Part shown: one piece after another, positions 52,347 to 61,700 of the stretch
How the letters are laid out: every line of letters starts with the position of its first letter
Numbering within the stretch: position 1 is the first letter of the stretch
DNA from: Vibrio sinaloensis DSM 21326
GTDB lineage: Bacteria > Pseudomonadota > Gammaproteobacteria > Enterobacterales > Vibrionaceae
Length of the DNA stretch: 64,000 bases
Direction: 5' to 3'
Assembly: GCF_000189275.1 (NCBI RefSeq)
Contig: NZ_AEVT01000006.1
Location: 89,791 to 153,790 of the forward strand
Translations under genes and position numbers: made by a program
The notes under the pieces: model-generated
What the model saw: only the letters and a program-made list of their open reading frames with translations
Databases searched by the model: none
Told to the model about the DNA's origin: nothing

Positions 52347-54379
52347 ATCGTATTGAAAAACAATGCTTGTCGGCTCTTAATCGACTTGAGGTAAACGCCA
52401 ATATCCAGTTATTTGCACGCCAATGGATAGAAGAAAATGGTGTTAACTCAATTGAAGATGTTTTCGCTCTATTTGATCGCTTACTATTGCCTTATCACCT
52501 TGTTCCTGACGTCAAACGTATCGGTGAACACCGATTGCTGATGGCCGTATGCGCGGAAGATGACATCTTGCTTGGTGATTTGATATCTGGGCATTTTGAA
52601 ACCGCGGATGGGCAAGAGGTGAGTGCTCAGTTTTTTATCGTTATCGAAGGCAGCCCAATTGAGAAATCTTCCGCTGACTGGGTGGGTGAACGCCTACATG
52701 CATTTCGACCTATTCTCCCAAAGCTTTTACTGGTCAGTTTCATCACCAACTTATTTGCCTTGTCCATTCCATTGATTACGATGTCTATCTATGATCATGT
52801 GATCGGTGGCGATGCAGGGCATGAACTGCAAGGCATTGCGATTGGTGCGGGTTTGCTTTTCGCTATGATGGGATTGTTACGAACCTTGCGTAGTCAAGTT
52901 TTTGCAACGGTGTCAAATCGTGTAAGCCGAGAAATATCACAGTCGATAGTTCAAAAATTACTGCGTAGTAGCTATACACAAAACCAACAGACCCCTTCTT
53001 CTAGCCAACAAAATCAACTTGTTTTGTCAGAGCGAATTGCAGGCATGCTATCAGGACCTTTAGGAAACGCACTGTTCGATTTGCCGTTTGTGCTCATGTT
53101 TGTAGTTGCGATCGGAATATTAGGTGGTTGGCTAGTTTTGGTGCCGCTGTTTTCTTTAACACTCTACTATATGTTGGCGAAGCGCTCGATTCACGCTAGT
53201 AGTAAGCGTTCAATGCAGTCGACGGTTGCAGGTACTAACCGTCAAAATATGGCGAATGAGCTCTCATCGAAACTGGCGTTTATTAGAAGTTCAGGCTTTG
53301 CTAGTAATTGGCTTCAGCGTTTTGACAAGGCGAACTTTTTAGCCTCTAAGGTGTCTTTTTCGCAATCGGTATTGCAGAGTCGTTATACCTCCGTTTACTA
53401 CTTCATAAGTGTCAGTTCAACACTGGCTATTATGGGGTTGGGTATTGGACTTATTTTTGAAGAAATAATGACACCTGGAGGCCTGATAGCATCAATGATG
53501 CTTATATCTAAAGTCACGGGGCCGGCTCAACTGCTGGCGAACAGTGCAATGCGTTTTAATAGCTTTAACCAGTCTAAGTTACAAATAAATCACTTACTCT
53601 CGCAATCCTCTGAACGAGAGTTTAGTTATCAACATCACCCATTACCTCAACATGCTCCAAGCTTAAAATTCGAACAAGTCACCTTACGTTACCCTAAGCA
53701 AGTGCGACCAGCGTTGAGTGGAATTAGCTTTGATGTTCAAGCCGGGGAAGTTGTAGCGATTACTGGGCCTTCTGGAAGTGGTAAATCTGCTTTATTAGAA
53801 GTGTTATCCGCCCTTCAGCCTATTCAGAACGGAATGGTTGAGGTCGAAGAGGTCAACTTGGTGCAATACGATCCTCAACTCTACCGCCACTGGTGTTTCA
53901 TTCGAGCTGCGTATCCAGATTTGTTGACCTTAAGCATTAAAGACTGGCTGAAAGATGGCCACAACGTGTCACAAGAGAAAATGCTTGAGGCCATTGAAGC
54001 GGTTGGAGGAGGAAACTGGTTTAGGAGTCTGGAGCAAGGGTTAGATACTCCGATTAGTAGTATTGAACCAGATAGTTTGTTCGATCTGTTGTCAGGCAGC
54101 GTCGCGCAAATATTGATTGACGCTAAAGCGCTAGTGTATGACTACAAACTTTATATTTTGGATAACCCTGTGCCGGATTATCATCCGCGAGCCAAGCGTG
54201 TATTTAGAGATTTTCTGATGGCTAAAAGTGGTCGTGCGACAATTGTGTTCTCGTCGCATGATCCCGATTTAATTAAGCTCGCCGATAAAGTGGTGGTGTT
54301 GAATGAGGGGGCAGTTGTCTACGCTGGACCACTAGAGTCACAAGAGGAACAATATGAGCAGGAGACTGTGAATGGATAA
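52343..54379 (+). CDS. type I secretion ABC transporter with intact Walker A
   Basis: 678 residues. An N-terminal ~120-residue domain stands where a C39-like domain sits in LapB/HlyB-type exporters; the catalytic Cys is not apparent. The membrane domain is ~125-420 (LLLVSFITNLFALSIPLITMSIYDHVIGGDAGHELQGIA). The ATPase has a good Walker A (AITGPSGSGKSALLEVL), but the Q-loop is unclear, the signature reads LLSGSVAQ and Walker B reads LYILDNPVP, so the catalytic Glu is Asn. The H-switch His in FSSHDPDL is present. It probably pairs with the degenerate half-transporter; coupled to HlyD by an 8-base overlap. Confidence 0.9.
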   Translation: MNRIEKQCLSALNRLEVNANIQLFARQWIEENGVNSIEDVFALFDRLLLPYHLVPDVKRIGEHRLLMAVCAEDDILLGDLISGHFETADGQEVSAQFFIVIEGSPIEKSSADWVGERLHAFRPILPKLLLVSFITNLFALSIPLITMSIYDHVIGGDAGHELQGIAIGAGLLFAMMGLLRTLRSQVFATVSNRVSREISQSIVQKLLRSSYTQNQQTPSSSQQNQLVLSERIAGMLSGPLGNALFDLPFVLMFVVAIGILGGWLVLVPLFSLTLYYMLAKRSIHASSKRSMQSTVAGTNRQNMANELSSKLAFIRSSGFASNWLQRFDKANFLASKVSFSQSVLQSRYTSVYYFISVSSTLAIMGLGIGLIFEEIMTPGGLIASMMLISKVTGPAQLLANSAMRFNSFNQSKLQINHLLSQSSEREFSYQHHPLPQHAPSLKFEQVTLRYPKQVRPALSGISFDVQAGEVVAITGPSGSGKSALLEVLSALQPIQNGMVEVEEVNLVQYDPQLYRHWCFIRAAYPDLLTLSIKDWLKDGHNVSQEKMLEAIEAVGGGNWFRSLEQGLDTPISSIEPDSLFDLLSGSVAQILIDAKALVYDYKLYILDNPVPDYHPRAKRVFRDFLMAKSGRATIVFSSHDPDLIKLADKVVVLNEGAVVYAGPLESQEEQYEQETVNG

Positions 54380-55685
54380 TAAGTCAAATGACCAAGTTAA
54401 GCACTACGGTGAGTTAGTAGAATCTAAAAATACAGCTCGTTCTCTTATGATGGTGACATGGTCTGTCGCTTTGTGCGTTGCGATATTTGTCACTTGGTCT
54501 GTTGTTACGCAAGTGGATGAAATCGCCAAAGCAAAAGGTGCTGTGATTCCTGAAGGGGAGAAGCAGGTATTGCAAAGCGACATAGGCGGTAAACTCAAAC
54601 GTATACTTGTGAAAGAAGGGCAGTTCGTCGAAAAAGGCCAGCCTTTGGTTGAGTTCGACGCGACTTTTCAACAAACGGCGCTGGAAGAGTTAACCGCTCA
54701 ACAAGTCACGCTACGAATGAGTATAGAACGTATGAACGCGTTACTCGATAATCGTGAACCGAATTTTGGGGAGTTTGAAATTGAATTTCCTGACATTGTT
54801 AGCCAACAAAAAGCGCAGTTGAACGCTCAGAAAGGCCTGTTTTACCAAAAGCGTATTGTACTTGAGAAAGACAGCGAGCAGATAGCAGAGCAGCTTCGTG
54901 CTGTAGAAAAATCTCTACCTAGCTACGACAAAGAACTCAATGCAACCAAGCTAGAGCTGAATATTTTGGAAAAAGGCTATAAAGCCGGAAACATCTCTCG
55001 TTTGCGAGTGCTTGAAATGCGCCAAAAGTTGGCCAGTATTGAGCAAAAAATAGAAGAAGCTCGAGGTAAGAAGTCGGTTCTGATTAAGCAGGCAGACAGT
55101 AATGAACAAAAAATTGAGCAACTTCTTGCTGAGGCCAAAGCGAAAGTGAGTGATGATCGATCCAAAGCGGTATCTGACCTGTCTGCTCTTAATGCACGAG
55201 TACGCTCAAGCCAAGCGAAATTGACGAACACCATGTTAGTTTCGCCACTCCAAGGCTTAGTACAAAGCTTGCCAAGTACGCAGAACGGCGGCGTTATTCA
55301 ACCGGGAGGAACCGTTGTTGAAATTGTTCCTGTCGGTGGTAAAGCAGATTTTAAAGCTCGTTTATCTCCACGTGACATAGGTTTTGTGAATGTAGGGCAG
55401 CCAACTCGAATCAAAATTGATGCATTTGATTACAGCCGTTTTGGCGCCTTAAAAGGGGAGGTTGAAAGTATTTCACCGACCACAAGCCAAAGTGAACGAG
55501 GTGAAATCTATTATGAGGTTGTGGTGTCTGTTGAAACGCCATACTTCCGTGATAACCCTGAAAGCTTTTCTATTCTTCCCGGAATGACGGGTGAAGTCGA
55601 TATCACGACGGGCGAGAAATCGGTGTTCCAATACCTATGGAAGCCGATCTATACCAATATTAGTGTTGCATTTGGAGAAAGGTAA
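54372..55685 (+). CDS. HlyD-family periplasmic adaptor of type I secretion
   Basis: 437 residues with AGGAG before the ATG. A single membrane segment near residues 25-45 (VTWSVALCVAIFVTWSVVTQVDEIAKAKGAVIPEGEKQVLQ). Lipoyl half-motif IGGKLKRILVKEGQFVEKGQPLVEFD, long coiled-coil hairpin (~100-280), second half-motif TMLVSPLQGLVQSLPSTQNGGVIQPGGTVVEIVP, and the beta-barrel end IDAFDYSRFGALKGEVESISP. It bridges the inner-membrane ABC proteins and an outer-membrane TolC-like channel, whose gene is not here. Confidence 0.93.
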   Translation: MDNKSNDQVKHYGELVESKNTARSLMMVTWSVALCVAIFVTWSVVTQVDEIAKAKGAVIPEGEKQVLQSDIGGKLKRILVKEGQFVEKGQPLVEFDATFQQTALEELTAQQVTLRMSIERMNALLDNREPNFGEFEIEFPDIVSQQKAQLNAQKGLFYQKRIVLEKDSEQIAEQLRAVEKSLPSYDKELNATKLELNILEKGYKAGNISRLRVLEMRQKLASIEQKIEEARGKKSVLIKQADSNEQKIEQLLAEAKAKVSDDRSKAVSDLSALNARVRSSQAKLTNTMLVSPLQGLVQSLPSTQNGGVIQPGGTVVEIVPVGGKADFKARLSPRDIGFVNVGQPTRIKIDAFDYSRFGALKGEVESISPTTSQSERGEIYYEVVVSVETPYFRDNPESFSILPGMTGEVDITTGEKSVFQYLWKPIYTNISVAFGER

Positions 55686-55739
55686 CTCAAAGAATCACTA
55701 CCGTCTGTTTGTTCAGAACGATACAAGAAACAATCACTA

Positions 55740-55768
55740 AAAAGGGAGCACATGGCGTGCTCCCTTTT
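55740..55768. terminator. shared terminator between HlyD and the giant adhesin
   Basis: AAAAGGGAGCA and TGCTCCCTTTT arms, 7-base loop, with T-runs on both strands. It ends both convergent genes. Confidence 0.88.
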
Positions 55769-55799
55769 GTTTTCGACATTAATGATTAATCACCCGCCA

Positions 55800-58700
55800 T
55801 TAGTTATTTGGGTCTATGTCAGGTAGTCCATCTACGTCGTTGTGATGATGGTGTTCATCATCTTGGTTATAGGCTGCATCATGATGTTCAAGTGCATCCG
55901 ACATATCTAAATGCGCTTGATCGTAATCTACCGCATGTTGCTCGTCGACTTGTGCAAGCACGATGTCCATGTCAGCGGGTTGCTCGTGCCCGTTGGTAGG
56001 CGATGCATTTGGCTGAATACCTAGAGCATCCAAATAAGCCGCTGCACCATGGTGGTCAGTTTTCTGGCCTGGCTCTTGACGAGCATGCTGAGATAAATCT
56101 AGAGAAGTGTCATCACTTACAGTAAACGTGAATTCCTCATGAGAAGCGATCTCTGGCTCGTCATGCTGAACTGGCGGTGGTGGTGGGGGAGCAGGGTGAG
56201 ATGCGTGGACAATAGGTGTGATCGTCATATCAACAACCTCAGTTCCAATCGTGAGCTTGCCACTATGCCCTGGTCCATGACTGAGTATTTGAATGTTCAC
56301 GTGGGCAACCACCTCATCCTGATTTGTCCCTTGCAGCGCAATTTCGAATTTATCTTCATGCTGACCAATACCTGAAGCACTGCCATGTGGTCCAGTATGG
56401 ACTTGAGCTTGCTCTTGGTAATGTAAATGACCGGTTTGAGGATCAATGGTTAAAGTTCCATATTGCCCATGATGGCTTGTTACATACTGACCATTAGGTA
56501 GATGGATACGCCAACCGTTTTGCGCCGATGGGACAGGCGTTTGAGATGGGATAAGAGGTGGAACACCAAGTGTACCGGACACTTGATGACTTCCAGATGG
56601 CGGTTTAACAACAATCGGCTCTGGGATCGCACTGGCGGCAACACCTTGACTACCCGCTGTATTACCGTGTTCGTCAGTCATAGTGACTTGTACTTGAGAG
56701 CCCGGGCTTACTTCAATCTGTAACCCATGTTGGAGTGTATGGGCATCTACTACGTGATCTTGCCCATTAACAACGAGATGTTCGCCAATCTTAGCATCAC
56801 CTGGTGGGGTAATTGTCGCAGTGACTGTATTGGGGTGCCCTTGGGCTATTTCAGCCTTGCTGTAAAGTCCATCAGGTCCAGGATTCTCAAAGGTAATTGT
56901 CGGTAGGCTAACATGAGTATCAACGCTGAATACCTGTGAACCTGTCGTCGCACTGCCAACATTACCTACGGCATCGGTGGTTATTATGGTAGCTTCTATT
57001 GAGTGTATCGAGCCAGATTGACCATTTGCATAGCTAGTATGAATATTTGCATGCTCCAATACATTACCAGCTACTGGAATTGAAAAATGTCCACTCGAAT
57101 CAACTGAGCCTGTGAGTGATGAAATGGTGGCACCGTTTATCTTCAAACTGACAATGTCACCTGCTTGGTAATCGCCAGTTACTGTTCCGGTTATCGCGAT
57201 CGTCTGACCAGACTCAAGAGTATTGAGCACATTATCTTGTGTTACTGAGTCAACAGCAATATGTGGAATTGGACTTTGAGTATCAACTAGCAGATGGGTC
57301 GAAATGCGAGGCGTCGAATTACCGGCTGTATCAACGGTACCCACTTGGATTGGGTAGTCGCGGTCAGTCGCTAATATACGTTGATGTTCAGAAGCATTTA
57401 AGGTTAATGACCAAGTGCCATCTGACTTTACGGTCGCATCATAAAAATGGTTATTGCCGACAACGACATAGACGACATCTCCAGGTGCTATATTAGAGGT
57501 CGTCCCGGTGATTACCAGTGGCTGATTGTTTTCGGCCGCGTTCAACGCATTATCTTGTGATATTGGATTCACTGTGACTGTGCCGGGAGTGGTGTCCAAG
57601 GTGAAACTAAAGTGTGTCGCTGGCGATACGTTGCCAGCGATATCAGTCTGTCTTACCTGTAGGTCATTAACCCCCTCTACTGGATTAAACACAGTTGTCC
57701 AAGTGTGTCCGCCGTCATTCGAGTATTCTACTTTTGCACCAGCTTCCGTTTGAATGGAAAGTCTAGAATCTGCGGTAATCAAATCTGGTGTATTGATGGA
57801 GTGTCGGCCAGTGTCTTTAAGTAGTGTTACAGCAGGTGCGTTGACCGTATTATCTAAGGTGAAACTTACTGAAGTTTCGGGCGACACATTTCCTGCGGCG
57901 TCAGTTTGTCTCACGCTGACCGTATTTGAGCCTTGTTGCGGGGTGAAACTCGATGTCCATGTGTGTCCGTTGTCGGTCGAGTATTCAACGGTTGCGCCTG
58001 TCTCTTGTCCAGTGATGGTCAATGAACCATCGCTAGTAATCAAATCAGACGAATTGCTTCCTGTGTCATGGGTTAATGAGACTTGAAGCGGTGCCACTAC
58101 AGTATCAACATGCAATGAAAGAATGGATGATGTTGCTGGTAAAACTGAAGAAGGCGCTAAGGCTTTGGCAGAAAGATTATGATCGCCATTCGATAAGCTG
58201 CTTACCGCCACACTATACTGCCCCAATCCATCAGACACCGCATGCCCAATAGGTGTGGAGCCATCATAGATGGTGACTTGTGAGTAAGGAATATCCGTGT
58301 GCCCGGTGATTGTTGGAGTACTGTCTTTCGTGAGGTTATCGGTATCGGAAGTACCAGTATCACTAGACGCCGCTAAGTCGACGGTGACTGCATTATTTGG
58401 CGGAGTGTTTGTCCCTGCTGGTAAACTTGGTTGCGTTGTCGTTACCAGTGGATTGGAAGGCACAGAGGTTGAAATCGTCGGTGATTGTCCCGTGACAACT
58501 GAAACATGACCGTTGGCATCAAAAGTGATGAACTTCGATGACTCCCCGCCGTGATTGTCAGCCACTTTTACTTCGAACACATCGGTGCCGTGATATGTGT
58601 GCGTAGCTGCGTTGTAACTCATCCCAGCAACCGAACCGTTGGCTGTATACACATACGCGCCCGAATCTGGGTCGACTGATAGAGAACCGAATTGACCTGT

Positions 58701-61700
58701 CGAATTAACGATAGAGAAGGTATGCGTGTCTTTCACGTCAACATCAGTTTCGGTCAGTGTGCCTGTGGTTGGCGTTGTTTGGGTTACCGATAAAACGGGA
58801 GCATCGTTTGTACCATGAATGGTTATTCGAATATCGTGCAACGTGCCATCAACACTATGTACCGTGACAGTATCGACTGCCGTTTCACCTGCTGCGAGTT
58901 TTTGCACTTCAGGTGAGAAGTTATCCATTTGATAATCCCAAGAGCCATCTCGAGACAGCAATATGTGACCGCCTAGTTTTGTGTCATAGCCAATACCGGC
59001 ATAGTTGTGGGCATGAATGACAGGATCAAACTGTGCTTCGCCTGAGTCAGGGTCTGAAATGGTGAGCTTGCCTTGTGTCAACAGCCACTGCATACCATAG
59101 AAGCTGTCTTCTGTGACATCTCCTGTGTCTACACCTGCGATTGTTGCAGCATCTCCAACCGCATCGATATGTAATGTGTTGGTTGCTTCTGCAGAGCTGG
59201 CATGTCCGTCATTGACGGTAAATTTAAACTGAACATCACCGTTAAAGTCAGTGGCTGGAACAAACTGGAGTTTGGCGATATCGGCAGTCGCGATACTTTG
59301 ACCAGCAGTGATATCGTTTCCATCGAGTACAAACTTACCTTGAGTCGCTGGCGGCAGGTCAGTGATCGCAATTGAGTGCAGCGTATCGCCAGTGTCGACA
59401 TCAGTGAAACCGAACTGACTGGCCTGCATTTGATAATGTGTATCTTCCGTGCCATGGGCAAGAGTGGTTGCGGATACGGTTGGTATATCGTTGGTTCCCA
59501 CGATCTTAATATCAATGACATGATAATAGCCGCCAACAGTATGCACGTTGTATTGGACATGCTCCTCTTGCCCAGCAGCTAATTGCTGAATTTGGCTGTT
59601 GTTAACGGTATAGGTCCAGGAGCCATCTTTGGAAATGTGAAGACCACCGTGAACGCCACTGTTAAATGGATCATGGCGTTTGCCTACATCCGTTGAGAAT
59701 GCTGATTGGTCGTGGTCAGGATCGAGGGCACTCAGTTTACCTGATATGATCTCGACAGGTGTTGAAGAGCGATCTTCATACACATCGGGATGTGAGGTGA
59801 CGGATATCGTCGCCTTGTCATTACTCCCTTGAACGAGCACTTCAATATGTTTGGTTGCGGTTGAGCCATCAGTAGATATCGCAGTGATATCAAAACCTTC
59901 AGCCTTGGTCTCACCTTGTTGTAGCGCATTGGCCTTTGAGTGGTCTAGGTGATAATGCCATTGCCCATTGCTATCCACATGAAGCGTACCGTATGCGCCA
60001 ACAGAGTTACCTGCGGTAAAGGTGACGGAATCTTTACTGTCGGAATCGTGCGCGAGTAGGGTGCCTGAAATAGAGGTAACTTTGTCCTCAATAGCCGTTC
60101 CCAATGCGGCCGTTAATGCGTCAGGCGTATCAATAATCACATGATCATCAGTGCCTAAGATTTTGGCTGTCAGCGGGATTCGTGTTCCATCTGCGGTGAT
60201 TAGAGTGATCGTATCAGTTAGAGAATCGCCATGACTCAGTGATTGAACTTCAGCGTGACTATTATCCGCACTGTAGCTCCATTTATCGTGGCCATCGGTT
60301 GAATGAGTGAAGTTAAAGGTACCGTGCACGCCTGCAAGGTTCATCGCGAAGTTTGCTGGTACCGTATGCTTAACACCGTTGACCTCTATTTGAGTAACTT
60401 TCTCTTCCGATGGCGAGTCAATATCCTGAATATCGAGGTTTTTCCAACCTGACCATAACTCATTGGTGCTTGTCCCCGATTTTAGATGATCTTCAGTCAC
60501 AAAGTTGGAGGCGAGTGTCGGTTGCAGTGTGGCAGCATCATTGCTCGGTAACAACGTGGTAGACGCGCCAGTATGAGTAACGCCACCATGAGCATCTTTG
60601 ACGTCATAAGTGAAATGCACTTTACCGTTGAAATTATGGTCTGGAGTGAAGGTAAATGTACCATCTTTGTTGTCGACGAGAGTGCCATGATCCGCATGCA
60701 GATTGGCGATAGAGAGTTGCCCGGCATCGTTAGTATCCACATCGACAGTATTTGCAAGCAACTCAGTTGTTGTGATGGCTTGTGCGAGATCTTCTTTTCC
60801 GCTGTTGAGCTGAACTTCTGAAGAGCAGTACGGGCGGTCATTGTCGCCATGAATGGTGATATGAATGTCGTGAGTGCTACCATCAGCCGATTTGACGGTA
60901 ACAGTATCGGTTATCGATTCACCTTGACCCAGATGATCAACTTTTCTACCCGTCGCGTCTTGACCTATGGAAGCGTAGTAGCTCCAATCTCCGTTACTCT
61001 GGAGTATCACATGTCCGTGTGTACCTTGGTAAGTGCCTGTTTGAGCATGGCTTTCACCAGAGTCTGGATCAACGATGTTCAAGTGCCCATCAGTGTGTAT
61101 TTCATCGTTCCATATTTTACCGATGTTTCCACGCATGTGATCGGGTGAACGATCATCGACGTAGCCGCCAGACATAGAACCGTCTGGCGCTGTATAGGTA
61201 TGTCCTTCATGAACATCTCCAGTGTCGCGGCCAGTGAACTGTGCAGCATCGCTAACCGCATCTATATGCAATGTGTTCGTTGCTTCTTGTGAATCGACAT
61301 GTCCATCATTCACCGTGAATTTGAATTGAACATCACCGTTAAAGTTTGGGGTAGGGACAAACTGAAGCTTAGCGATATCTGCAGCAGCGATACTTTGGCC
61401 TGCCGTGATGTCGTGCCCATCGAGTATAAACTTACCTTGAGCCGCTGGTGGCAGATCAGTGATCGCGATGGAATGCAGCGTATCGCCTGTATCGACGTCG
61501 GTGAATCCGAACTGACTCGCCTGCATTTGATAGTTTGTATCTTCTGTGCCGTTGCTGAGAACTACCTTAGTAACTGTCGGTGCGTCGTTGGTTCCGACGA
61601 CATCTATATTTAAGTCGTAGGCAGTACCATCGAAACTGTGTACTCGATAGGTAACCGTTTCAACTTGCCCTTGCGCTAGGTGTTGAAGCGCCGCGTTGTC

